NCBI GenBank assembly: GCA_012517355.1
Contig: JAAYVD010000017.1
Location: 1-63,378 of the forward strand
Source of the DNA: Candidatus Rifleibacteriota bacterium
GTDB taxonomy: Bacteria > Muiribacteriota > Ozemobacteria > Ozemobacterales > Ozemobacteraceae
Direction: 5' to 3'
Length of the DNA stretch: 63,378 nucleotides
In this document: in pieces, positions 15,775-24,558 of the stretch
Layout: each line of letters starts with the position of its first letter
Position numbering within the stretch: the stretch's first letter is position 1
The notes under the pieces: generated by a model
The model's input: the letters and a program-made list of their open reading frames with translations, nothing else
What the model was told of the DNA's origin: nothing
Databases searched by the model: none
Translations under genes and position numbers: made by a program

Positions 15775-18700
15775 ATGAGCGACTCCCAACCCAACCGGGT
15801 GTTCCGGGTCCCGGAGGGCGGCGCCCGGCGTTGGCTGCTGCCGATGTTCCTGACCCTGGCCCCGCTGCTGCTGCTGTACCAGACCGTCCTCGAGGAGCGG
15901 GTCCGGGTGGCCGACGCGCAGGACCGGGAGCGGGTGGCCGCCTCCGACCCCGCCGTGGCCCGGCTGCGGGCCGCGTCCCATCTCAAGTTCTGGGCGGAAC
16001 AGACGGGCCGACGCCTGGTCCGGCTGGTGGAACGCCGCCTCCGCCAGGAAGCGGGAGGTTCACCCCCGTCCCTGTCACACGCCCTCGCGGACCTGGGGCC
16101 CCGCTACCGCTTCGCCGGCGCCCCCCCCGTCAAGGTCTGGGCCTTCGCCTGGGACAACCTTCCGACGGTGCGCAAAGCGGGCGTTTCACCCCACCCTCCG
16201 GAGGGCCCGGAGGAAAGGGCCGGCCTCCCGCCCGCCCTCGCGCCGGCCGCCTCGACACCGGCGCCCGGCGCGGGCCGGCAAGGAGGAAGAACCGGCCCCG
16301 GCCCGGCGACCGTCCTGCGGGGCCCGGGCCTGGAAACCACCTTCGGCCGGGCCATGGCGGGAATCTTCGAAGCCGTCGCCGCCAGCCGGTTCGCCCCCGG
16401 GCCTCCTCCGATCCCCCGCCCCGTCCTGCAACGGGCCCGGGAAACCTTCGGCCCCGGTCTGAACCGGGACATGCTGTCGGCCGCGGGCCGGGGCATTGCC
16501 CACCACGTCATCTACCAGGGGCAGTTCCACCTGCTGGTCTGGGACTTCTGGATGGTCCGCGGCCGGCCGGCGGGGGGATTTTTCCTGCTGATGCCCATTC
16601 CCGCCGACCGGCCCGACCTGGCCCTCGACCTCTGCCTCCGGCACTGGCGAGGCCTGGCGGGCGGCCGGCCTTTCTGGCCGGCCTTTTTCCAGTTCCCCGG
16701 CCCCCCTCTCCCGGGTTCCCCCCGCCGCCTCCTCCACCCCGATCTCGAGCGCCTGGGCCTGGCACCCGCGCTCCGGAAGCGGGCGCGGGAGGTCGGGCTC
16801 AGGCCGGCCCGCGAAACCCTGGGGAAGATCGACCCCGCCCGCTGGCTGGCGACCGATCCGGCGCGGCTCCCCGACGTCTACGGCACCCTCACCTTCCCCG
16901 TGGACCGGTTGGGCCGGTGCCTGCCTCTCGGTTCCTGGCTGACCCGCCTGGAGGTCTTGCGACCGGATTCCCGCCATTTCGCCTTCCTGGTCATGCCGGG
17001 GCCGGGGGCGCGACCCACCCCCCTCGAGATGGCCTGGCAGGCCCTGCTGGTGGCCTGGATCATCGGCTGGGTGCTGGTCTTCGGCGTGACCGCCTGGCGG
17101 GGGCGCCCCGCCCAACCCCGCGTGGCCGTCCAGTTGACGGGCTGGTTCCTGTGCCTGGCCGGAGTGGCCGGGGCCCTCGTCTTCTCCTCGCACCGGCAGT
17201 TGCGACAGGACCTGGAGAACCGGCTGCTGGACAGGATGCACCAGCGCCTGGAGAACCTGGCCCGCACCCTGGAGGGGGAGGCCACCCGCCAGGGATACCG
17301 CCAAGGCACGGTCTGCAACCGGCTCCTGCTCGACCCCGTTCTCCACCGCGACCTGCGCCGGGCCCGCCTGGCCGATGACCGGGCCGCGCCGGTTCTCGCG
17401 CCGGTCTGGCAGGCCCTGGTCAGACGCGGCATGGAACCCCAGTTCGTGACCGCCGTGGGTTCGGGCGGCTACCTGCTGGCGACCTTTTCCCCGCGGATCG
17501 CTCCCGAGGAGCAGAGCGGCCTGCGGACCGTCCTGCAACAGTACGGCGCCCCGTTCTTCGACGAGGGGGCCGGCCCGGGCGAGGGCTCCGCCAGCGCCGG
17601 GTTCCGCACCAACCAGGTTTTCTCCACCGACCGCGGTCACGACCTTCGGCACCCCGGCCTGCTGGGAACCGCCACCCTCGGCGGGCGGCAGATCTCCCGG
17701 ATCCACCAGTTCGTCCGGATCGGCGACCGGGTCATCCTCTACCTGGCCGCCTTCTGGGACCGCGACCAGGCCTTCCGGCGACACCTGCAACGGCTCCTGC
17801 GCCGGTTCCACGGCCAGACCGGCCAGGAGGTGGCGGTCTTTTTCCAGCAGGGAGCGTTCCTCGAGGTGGTGGCCCAGGCCGGCCGGGTGCCCACCTTGCG
17901 CGCCGCCGCCCTCGAATACCTGCAGAAACCACGGTTCCGCCTCGAGGCCGGCGGCCGCTTCCTCCGCTACCTGTATCCGAGCCCTCTCCTCCCGGGCTAC
18001 ACGTTCGCCCTCCGCCTGTCCCTGGAGCCCGTGGCCAGGCGCCTGGCGGAGGAGGATGCCTCCTTCGCCTGGCTGCTCGGAATCGGGCTGGGGCTGACCG
18101 TGCTGGCGGGGGCCGCCCTCAACGCCTGGCTGGCCCGCCCGATCCTGGGGATGACCGAAGCCCTGCACCGGGTCGACCAGGGGGACTTCGCGGTGCGGGT
18201 CGGCCTGGCCCGACAGGACGAACTGGGGCGCGCCACCGCCACCCTCGACCGGATGGTGGAAGGCTTGCAGGAGCGCGAAAGCATGAGCCGGTTCGTGGCC
18301 ACCGGGGTCATGGAGGTGATCCGGACCGACCCGGGTACGACCCCGCCCCGGGGGCGACGGGAACCCGTGGTCATGCTCTTCTCCGACATCCGCGACTTCA
18401 CCACCCTGTCCGAAACGCATCCTCCCGAGGCCATCTTCGCCACCCTCAACCGGCATTTCGAAGCCATGACCGTTCCCATCCAGGCCGAGGGCGGCATGAT
18501 CGAACGATTCATCGGGGATGCCATCCAGGCCGTCTTCACCGGCCGGCCGGGGGAACCCGCCGCCGACCGGGCCCTGCGGGCGGCCCACGCCATGACCGCC
18601 CGGCTGGCCGATCTCCAGGCCGCCCGCGCCGCCGCCGGGGAGTTCCCGTACCGCATGGGAATCGGATTGGCCGCCGGCGAAGGCATCACCGGGGTGGTCG

Positions 18701-21700
18701 GCGACCCCGAGGTCCGTCAGGACTTGTCGGTGCTCGGCGCCGTGGTCAGGGAAGCGGCCGCGATGGAGGCGGCGACCAAGGGGCTCCCGCCGGGGGCCAT
18801 CGCCTGTTCGACGGAGGTCACCCGCCTGGCCGCGCCCGGCTGGTCCTTCGCCCCGGTCCCCGGCCACCCCGGGGCCTGGGAGGTGGTTTCGGGTGCCGAC
18901 GGCCTTCCCCCTGCCCCTTTCCGCGCCGACGTGACAGCGGACGCTCCGGCGGGGAACCACCGGGGAACCGGCATCGACGGCCCCGGACCGGAACCCGGCC
19001 GCATGGCCACCCCCCGCTTCGATCCCGGGCGGGCGAGCCTGTGGGCAGGGTTCCTGTTCTGGCTGCTGGCCTGGCTGGTCATGGGAACCGTCGAAGGACA
19101 ATGGCGCGACGACCTGGCCGGCTGGCGGGAGCGGCAGGCCCGCCAGATCCTTCGCCAGGACCTTTTGGAGGTCGGGAAGGCGGCCCGGGAAAAGCTGCAG
19201 GTGCCGCTCCTGCTGCGTCAGGTCATCCACCACGCCTGGCGGCAGGCGACGGCGACCCCGACCGACACGATGTCGGAAGTGCCCCTTTGCCGCCACGGAT
19301 GGCGGCGCGAAACGCCCGTTTCGCGCATCGCAAAGGGGCCGACCGTCGCTCCGGCCGGCCGCCGGGCCACCCCCCCCCTTCCCACCACCCCCGACACGCC
19401 CAACGCACGGGGAGCGGCCTCCCCAACGGTGCCTCCGGATCGACCCCATGGCCTCGAAGGCCCCCCGACCGGGTTCACCGGGTCCGTGAACCCCGCCGCC
19501 ACCCCCTCCGACCGGGCGATCGGACGGGCGCTGGAACGCCTTCGCCGCCTGCTCCCCACCATGTCCTGGGCCATCGTCCAGGCGGGGGGGCCCTTCCCCG
19601 GCCAGCCTCAGGACGAGCGTATGCTGCTCCAGGATATCTGGTGGCGCCGGGACGCCATGGGGCTGCCCCCCAAGCCAGAATCGCCGGGCACGCGGTTCAT
19701 CCAGGCCGCCGCCGCCCTGGGCGTGATTCCCCGCCAGCAGATCCCCGATGGGGTCTTCCCGGCGAGGATCATCGCCACCGGCTCCCGCCCCCTTCCCCTG
19801 CCGCCCTGGCAGCTCGTCTTCCTGCAATGGATCCTGGAGCGCTGCCGGGCCGGCGGCAGCGCTTCCCCCGACCCCAGCGATTGGGAAAGCCTCTTCCTGC
19901 CCGTCATCGGGGAGATCTCCCGCGACCTTCGCAGCCTCTTCCTGGAGTGCCACGGCGGTTTTCACATGCTCAACCTGGAAGGCCGTGAACACCTGTGTTT
20001 CTGGGAACCCCTGCCCCTGCCAGGTCTGGCCACCCAAACCACAAGCGTGTTCCGGCCCGACCGGGGATATGACTCCCCCCCTCCTCTCCGCGCCAGCGTC
20101 CTGGTCTTCCTCCCCCTGGAGGACCTCCGCCTGGAGGCCGGCCTGCGGGCCATGATCCACCGGCTGGGTCCCACCGGCACCTTCCTGGACATGAGCCCGG
20201 AGGGCCCCCTGGCACGCCCCGGAGGCTCTTCCGGCCTCGGATCGGTCGGATCCGGTCACCGGCTGGCCCATCCCAGGGCCCGGGCCCTGGGAATGCCCCC
20301 CTTGGCCTGGACGGAACCGGTGCTTCGGCCGACCCTCCATGGCGGCCCGGAGGTATTTCCTGCCACGCGGCGGGCGGGACGGCTGCCGCCGGGATGGGTC
20401 CGGGAGCGCGCCCACCTGGATACCGGGGTGCAGCGCTTCCGGGTGGAGGCCTTCCGCCGCCTGCCTGATGCAAGACCGCCGTTTGCTCTCCTGGTGTGCT
20501 GGACCGCCCGCGTCCTCTGGCTTCTGGCGGGAGCCCTGGCCGCGGCCTTCCTGTCGATCGGGGCCGGCTCCCCCGACCTTTCTCTCCGGACCAAGCTCGC
20601 CGGCGCCTTCCTGGCCATGGTGATCCCGACCCTCGTGATCAGCGCGGGGGTCCTCGGACGGCGCGCCATCGCCCAACAGGAGAGCACCGTGAGCCGGGAG
20701 GCGGCCGGTCTCGAGCGCGCCATCGGGCAGACCGAAGAGGCTCACGACGCCCTTCTCGGATGGAACTGCCGCCTGGTCTCCAGCCTCGCCGCCCAACCCG
20801 CGCGACAGGAGGGGTTCCTGGCATGGCGGCCCGACACCGGCCCCCGTGCCCGCGAGAGGAATTCCCCCCCTCTCAATGATTTCTACGACGAGGCCATCCG
20901 GCTCGGCTCCGTCCTGGGCAACATCGGCGTCGGCGGCCCCGGCCTGCCCATCCAGTCGCTGAACCCCTCTCCCGCCGCGCCCAAGGACGCCCAGGGAACG
21001 AACCTCCTGATCGACATCCTGCAGTTGTCGGTGAAAGCGGCCAACCCGGAACTGGGGAGGGGAAAGGGCCCCGGTCCTCTAGGCAACGCCCGGGAAGGCC
21101 TCATGGTCGACGAGATCGTCAACGCCCTGTTCCTGTTTTCCGCCGGTGATCTGCTGGCCGACTTCTTCAGCGCCCCCGAAGCCTTCTGCCGGATCGTCTG
21201 GGGGGACAACTCCCTCCAGGTCTTCCGCCTGTTCCTTCCGCTCGACCGGCCACCCCGGTTGATCCTGTATGCCGCCTGGGATTCCCGGGGGATCATGGCC
21301 CCTATCGCCGAAGCCTGGCGCCGCCGGGCCCGGGAAGGCCATCCCGCCGAATTCCGCCTCGCCGGCCAGACCGCGCCCAACGTCACCATCGTCCGGCCCT
21401 ACCTCCGGTTTCGGCCCAGCGGGCCCGACCGGCGCTGGGGGGGATTCCACGAATTCACCTCCTTCGACCCGCCCGGCCTGGGACAGGTCATCACCACCGC
21501 CTTCCAATCCGGCGAAACCATCAGCCGGATCCTGGGAACGGACGGGGCGGCGGCCCTCGTCCTGGCGAGGCGCAGCACCACCAGTCCGGGGTTCATCTTC
21601 ACCATGTCCTCCCCGGTCGGAGTGACCCTGGCCGGACTGGCCGCCCAGGCGACCCGCCGGCAATGGTTCCTGGTCGGCCTGTTGGCGGTGACCCTGGTCC

Positions 21701-22545
21701 TCGCCCGGCAGATCGCCGTCCGTTTCCTCGCCCCGCTGGAGGCATTTTCCCAGGCGGCGGGCGAGATCACCGCCGGCCGCTTCCGCCTCCGCCTCGACAT
21801 CGCCCGCACCGACGAGTTCGGCGCCCTGGCCCAGGCCTTCAACCGCATGTGCCGCGGCATCGAGGAGGGAAGGCTGCTCCGGCGCTTCGTCTCGGAATCC
21901 GTCCGCCAGGCAGCCCGGGATGCGACCCGCGCGGAGGCCGCCCGCCGGGGCCAGCACCGGGAGGCGGTCGTCCTGTTCGCCGGGGTTCCCGGGTTCACCG
22001 ACCACCTGGAACGGACCCCGCCCGAAGCGGTCCTGGCCGCCCTCAACGCCTACCTGAGCCGCCTGGCCCGGATCATCCGCGCCCATGAGGGCGAAATCGA
22101 CAAATTCATCGGCGAGAAGGTCCTCGCCGTCTTTTCCGCGGAGACGCACGGGACCTTGGCCCGCGCGGCTGGCGCGGCCCTGGCCGCCGGCCAGGCCCTG
22201 GCCCGGGGGCCAAGCCGGGCGGCCTCGGCGCGGGCACGCGACGCCGTCCTGGCCGTCCCTCCCGGGGTCGGCATCGTCACCGGCCGCGTCCTGGCCGGCA
22301 TCCTCGGCACGCCTGCGGTGCGCCTCGAGTACACCGTGCTGGGCGACCCCGTGAACCTCGCCTCCCGCCTGTGCGACCTGGCCATCCGGGAGGGGGGCGC
22401 CACCGTCCTGCTGGACGCCGCCACCGCCCACCTGGCCGCCGGCGGCCCCCTCCGCTGCGTCCCGCTGGGAACCACCCGCGTCAAGGGGAAGACCCGCGAG
22501 GTCGAGGTCTGGCGCCTGGACGACCCCCGCCCCCCACCTCCCTGA
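15775..22545 (+). CDS. giant membrane sensor with two complementary class III cyclase domains
   Basis: This is a 2,256-residue protein; ATG 15775 has GGAG eight bases upstream, and a GTG two codons earlier is in frame. Each half has membrane segments, a large extracytoplasmic region, a last membrane helix, a HAMP linker and a class III nucleotide cyclase domain. HAMP 1 follows WLLGIGLGLTVLAGAALNAW (about residue 770); HAMP 2 follows WFLVGLLAVTLVLARQIAV (about 1970). Cyclase 1 has metal-binding Asp871 (FSDIRDF) and Asp915 (IGDA) but Arg992 and Ala996 where Asn and Arg are needed. Cyclase 2 has Gly2070 (FAGV) and Glu2114 (IGEK) in place of the Asp residues but keeps Lys2110, Asn2194 and Arg2198 (VNLASR). 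Together they could form one active site making cAMP; cGMP is not excluded. Pro/Ala-rich inserts and two palindromic repeats lie in the extracytoplasmic regions. Confidence 0.88.
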   Translation: MSDSQPNRVFRVPEGGARRWLLPMFLTLAPLLLLYQTVLEERVRVADAQDRERVAASDPAVARLRAASHLKFWAEQTGRRLVRLVERRLRQEAGGSPPSLSHALADLGPRYRFAGAPPVKVWAFAWDNLPTVRKAGVSPHPPEGPEERAGLPPALAPAASTPAPGAGRQGGRTGPGPATVLRGPGLETTFGRAMAGIFEAVAASRFAPGPPPIPRPVLQRARETFGPGLNRDMLSAAGRGIAHHVIYQGQFHLLVWDFWMVRGRPAGGFFLLMPIPADRPDLALDLCLRHWRGLAGGRPFWPAFFQFPGPPLPGSPRRLLHPDLERLGLAPALRKRAREVGLRPARETLGKIDPARWLATDPARLPDVYGTLTFPVDRLGRCLPLGSWLTRLEVLRPDSRHFAFLVMPGPGARPTPLEMAWQALLVAWIIGWVLVFGVTAWRGRPAQPRVAVQLTGWFLCLAGVAGALVFSSHRQLRQDLENRLLDRMHQRLENLARTLEGEATRQGYRQGTVCNRLLLDPVLHRDLRRARLADDRAAPVLAPVWQALVRRGMEPQFVTAVGSGGYLLATFSPRIAPEEQSGLRTVLQQYGAPFFDEGAGPGEGSASAGFRTNQVFSTDRGHDLRHPGLLGTATLGGRQISRIHQFVRIGDRVILYLAAFWDRDQAFRRHLQRLLRRFHGQTGQEVAVFFQQGAFLEVVAQAGRVPTLRAAALEYLQKPRFRLEAGGRFLRYLYPSPLLPGYTFALRLSLEPVARRLAEEDASFAWLLGIGLGLTVLAGAALNAWLARPILGMTEALHRVDQGDFAVRVGLARQDELGRATATLDRMVEGLQERESMSRFVATGVMEVIRTDPGTTPPRGRREPVVMLFSDIRDFTTLSETHPPEAIFATLNRHFEAMTVPIQAEGGMIERFIGDAIQAVFTGRPGEPAADRALRAAHAMTARLADLQAARAAAGEFPYRMGIGLAAGEGITGVVGDPEVRQDLSVLGAVVREAAAMEAATKGLPPGAIACSTEVTRLAAPGWSFAPVPGHPGAWEVVSGADGLPPAPFRADVTADAPAGNHRGTGIDGPGPEPGRMATPRFDPGRASLWAGFLFWLLAWLVMGTVEGQWRDDLAGWRERQARQILRQDLLEVGKAAREKLQVPLLLRQVIHHAWRQATATPTDTMSEVPLCRHGWRRETPVSRIAKGPTVAPAGRRATPPLPTTPDTPNARGAASPTVPPDRPHGLEGPPTGFTGSVNPAATPSDRAIGRALERLRRLLPTMSWAIVQAGGPFPGQPQDERMLLQDIWWRRDAMGLPPKPESPGTRFIQAAAALGVIPRQQIPDGVFPARIIATGSRPLPLPPWQLVFLQWILERCRAGGSASPDPSDWESLFLPVIGEISRDLRSLFLECHGGFHMLNLEGREHLCFWEPLPLPGLATQTTSVFRPDRGYDSPPPLRASVLVFLPLEDLRLEAGLRAMIHRLGPTGTFLDMSPEGPLARPGGSSGLGSVGSGHRLAHPRARALGMPPLAWTEPVLRPTLHGGPEVFPATRRAGRLPPGWVRERAHLDTGVQRFRVEAFRRLPDARPPFALLVCWTARVLWLLAGALAAAFLSIGAGSPDLSLRTKLAGAFLAMVIPTLVISAGVLGRRAIAQQESTVSREAAGLERAIGQTEEAHDALLGWNCRLVSSLAAQPARQEGFLAWRPDTGPRARERNSPPLNDFYDEAIRLGSVLGNIGVGGPGLPIQSLNPSPAAPKDAQGTNLLIDILQLSVKAANPELGRGKGPGPLGNAREGLMVDEIVNALFLFSAGDLLADFFSAPEAFCRIVWGDNSLQVFRLFLPLDRPPRLILYAAWDSRGIMAPIAEAWRRRAREGHPAEFRLAGQTAPNVTIVRPYLRFRPSGPDRRWGGFHEFTSFDPPGLGQVITTAFQSGETISRILGTDGAAALVLARRSTTSPGFIFTMSSPVGVTLAGLAAQATRRQWFLVGLLAVTLVLARQIAVRFLAPLEAFSQAAGEITAGRFRLRLDIARTDEFGALAQAFNRMCRGIEEGRLLRRFVSESVRQAARDATRAEAARRGQHREAVVLFAGVPGFTDHLERTPPEAVLAALNAYLSRLARIIRAHEGEIDKFIGEKVLAVFSAETHGTLARAAGAALAAGQALARGPSRAASARARDAVLAVPPGVGIVTGRVLAGILGTPAVRLEYTVLGDPVNLASRLCDLAIREGGATVLLDAATAHLAAGGPLRCVPLGTTRVKGKTREVEVWRLDDPRPPPP
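16166..16200 (-). repeat. 35-bp palindromic repeat inside the cyclase gene, copy 1 (reverse)
   Basis: Its reverse complement matches 19296-19330 at 28 of 35 positions, including the uninterrupted core GAAACGCCCG. It lies in frame within the first extracytoplasmic region, at the edge of a low-complexity insert (KAGVSPHPPEGPEERAG). Confidence 0.7.
19296..19330 (+). repeat. 35-bp palindromic repeat inside the cyclase gene, copy 2 (forward)
   Basis: The centre is the inverted repeat GCGCGAAACG-CC-CGTTTCGCGC. It is nested in a larger imperfect hairpin whose outer arms are CCCCTTTGC (19282-19290) and GCAAAGGGG. It is translated as part of a Pro/Arg-rich insert after DTMSEVPLC in the second extracytoplasmic region. 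Confidence 0.75.
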
Positions 22546-22557
22546 CCCCCCGGAAAT

Positions 22558-22634
22558 GGTGCCACCATACCATTTTTCTGATCAGCGCCAGGTGCGGGTT
22601 TCCGAGGGCCAAGGCGTCCCGCTTTCCTGTGGCC
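22558..22634 (+). repeat. dispersed intergenic repeat, copy B
   Basis: This is the partner of 10031-10105 in the same orientation, again directly behind a gene. It begins with the short palindrome ATGGTGCCACCAT and ends in a region that can pair GCTTTCC with GGAAAAGC further on (to about 22674). Confidence 0.75.
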
Positions 22635-22729
22635 GGACCGCCGCGCCCCCTTTCCGCCGGGCCGCCGGAAAAGCGGGACACCTTGCCTCCCGCTGACCCG
22701 CTCGCCGGGCGGGTCCGAAAAAATGTATG

Positions 22730-22757
22730 GTGTCACGGTTTTTGCATTTGCTATCAT
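22730..22757 (+). promoter_or_regulatory. candidate promoter of the fdrA gene cluster
   Basis: GTGTCA (22730-22735), 16-base spacer rich in T, TATCAT (22752-22757). The -10 matches 5 of 6 and the -35 matches 4 of 6. It would start transcription near 22764, about 50 bases before fdrA. Confidence 0.5.
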
Positions 22758-22815
22758 TCCGGGAGACCGGCCGCGGCATGGCCACGCCGGCACTTCAGGG
22801 AAGAAGGGGGAAGGA

Positions 22816-24345
22816 ATGATCGTCCGTCACCGGATCAAACCCCAGACCTATTTCGACTCGGTCACGCTGATGCTGATCGGTACCGAGCTGAAGAAGATGG
22901 CCGGGGTCGGGAACGCCGTCGTCGGCATGGGAACCGACTACAACATCGACAGCCTGAAGCGGCTCGACATGTATTCCACCGAGTTCGATGCGGTGACGCC
23001 GGCCGACCTGGTACTCGCTGTGCAGGCCACCGACGCCACCGTCGCCGACGCCGCCCTGACCGCCGCCGAGGACCTCCTCAAGCGGCGGAAGGCCAAGAGC
23101 GGACCCGGCGCCAGCTACACGCCCACCTCGCAGGAGGGCGGGGCGAAGCAGTTGCCCGACGCCAACATGGTCGTGATCTCGGTGCCGGGGCAGTTCGCCG
23201 CCCGCGAGACCGAGATCGCCCTCGAGGCCGGCCGTCACGTCATGCTGTTCTCCGACAATGTGTCGATCGATGACGAGTTGCGCCTGAAGGAGATGGCCGT
23301 CCGCCGGAACCTCCTGGTCATGGGCCCCGACTGCGGCACCGCCATCATCAACCAGGTGCCGCTCGCCTTCGCCAACGTGGTCAAGCCCGGCCCCATCGGC
23401 CTGGTGGCCGCCTCGGGCACCGGCCTGCAGGAGGTCACCGCCCTGATCACCCGCCTCGGTTCCGGCATCACCCAGGCCATCGGCGTCGGAGGCCGCGACC
23501 TGTCCGAGAAGATCGGCGGCCGCATGACCCTGCTCGCCGCGCAGGCCCTGGCCGACGACCCGCAGACCAAGGTCATCGTCCTGATCTCCAAGCCGCCCGC
23601 CCCCAAGGTGGTCGAAGCCCTGTTCGCGAAACTGAAAGCCGTCGGCAAACCCGTGGTCGTCTACTTCATCGGGGCCGACCCCCAGACCATCACCAAGGCG
23701 GGGTTCCAGGCCGCCGCCAACCTCGAGGACGCCGCCCTCCAGGCCTGCCGCCTGGCCGGGGGCAAGGCCCTCCGCCCCCTCCTGGCCGACGACGAGATCA
23801 AGGCCCGCGCCGCCGCGGTCACCCTTCCCGGCAGACACCTGCGGGCCCTGTATTCGGGCGGAACCCTGTGCGACGAGGCCCAGCGCCTGCTGCAGGGCAC
23901 CCTCCCCGAGATCTGGTCGAACACCCCGGTGGCCGGGTGCAAAAACCTCGACGACCCCTTCCAGAGCAAGGGAAACTGCATCGTCGACCTCGGCGACGAC
24001 ACCTTCACCCGCGGCCGCGCCCACCCCATGATCGACCCCGCCTACCGCCAGGAACGCCTGGTCAAAGAGGCGGCCGACCCCGAGGTCGGGATGATCGCCT
24101 TCGACGTGGTGCTGGGCTTCGGCTCGCACCCCGACATGGCCGGCGAGATGGCCGCCGCCGTGCGGCAGGCCCGGCAGCAGAGCGGACGGTCGCCCGTCTT
24201 CGCCGCCACCATCCTCGGCACCGAGGGCGACCCGCAGAACCTCGCCAAACAGCAGACCACCCTCGCCGACGCCGGGGTGGTGACCTTCCCGTCCAACGTC
24301 TCGCTGGTGAAGTTCATCCAGCACGTGTTCGCACGAAAGGGGTGA
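22816..24345 (+). CDS. fdrA: FdrA-family acyl-CoA-synthetase-like protein
   Basis: This is a 509-residue protein from ATG 22816 with GGGGGAAGGA upstream. It resembles the succinyl-CoA synthetase fold in two halves: a CoA-ligase-like first half with LLVMGPDCGTAIINQVPLAF and GPIGLVAASGTGLQEVT, and a second half with AHPMIDPAYRQERLVKEAADP and FAATILGTEGDPQNLAKQ, typical of FdrA. In E. coli fdrA, ylbE and ylbF (renamed allFGH, as I recall) encode an oxamate carbamoyltransferase of anaerobic allantoin breakdown. The gene is followed by the small ORF and the DUF1116 gene (ylbE type), the same core neighbourhood. The substrate here is unknown. Confidence 0.9.
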   Translation: MIVRHRIKPQTYFDSVTLMLIGTELKKMAGVGNAVVGMGTDYNIDSLKRLDMYSTEFDAVTPADLVLAVQATDATVADAALTAAEDLLKRRKAKSGPGASYTPTSQEGGAKQLPDANMVVISVPGQFAARETEIALEAGRHVMLFSDNVSIDDELRLKEMAVRRNLLVMGPDCGTAIINQVPLAFANVVKPGPIGLVAASGTGLQEVTALITRLGSGITQAIGVGGRDLSEKIGGRMTLLAAQALADDPQTKVIVLISKPPAPKVVEALFAKLKAVGKPVVVYFIGADPQTITKAGFQAAANLEDAALQACRLAGGKALRPLLADDEIKARAAAVTLPGRHLRALYSGGTLCDEAQRLLQGTLPEIWSNTPVAGCKNLDDPFQSKGNCIVDLGDDTFTRGRAHPMIDPAYRQERLVKEAADPEVGMIAFDVVLGFGSHPDMAGEMAAAVRQARQQSGRSPVFAATILGTEGDPQNLAKQQTTLADAGVVTFPSNVSLVKFIQHVFARKG

Positions 24346-24350
24346 CGACC

Positions 24351-24554
24351 ATGGCCTCCCTCAACAACCTGTTCACCTCGCCCGTCAAGGTCATCAACGT
24401 CGGGCTGGCCAGCTTCTTCGCCGATCTCAAGAGCCAGGGGGTCACCGCCGTCCAGGTCGACTGGCAGCCCCCGGCCGGCGGCAACGCCAAGGTGGCCGCC
24501 CTGCTCGACCGGGTCCGCCGCTGGCAGACCCTGGTCCGGGCCGGAAAGGAGTGA
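24351..24554 (+). CDS. small FdrA/DUF1116-associated protein
   Basis: This is a 67-residue ORF starting ATGGCCTCCCTC at 24351, five bases after fdrA, and ending four bases before the DUF1116 ATG. The sequence begins MASLNNLFTSPVKVINVGLA and continues FFADLKSQGVTAVQVDWQPP. It is soluble, with no signal peptide. The VINVGL-FADLKSQG-VDWQPPAGG pattern looks to me like a segment present at the front of some longer DUF1116 proteins; if so, this is a split-off domain of the same enzyme. Tight spacing on both sides argues that it is real and co-translated. Confidence 0.75.
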   Translation: MASLNNLFTSPVKVINVGLASFFADLKSQGVTAVQVDWQPPAGGNAKVAALLDRVRRWQTLVRAGKE

Positions 24555-24558
24555 ACCG

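Noticed and set aside
16186-20796. A 1,536-codon open frame on the minus strand opposite the giant cyclase
   Set aside because: Very GC-rich genes leave long stop-free frames on the other strand. This one is Gly/Pro/Arg-rich, has no recognisable domain and lies wholly opposite a convincing gene.
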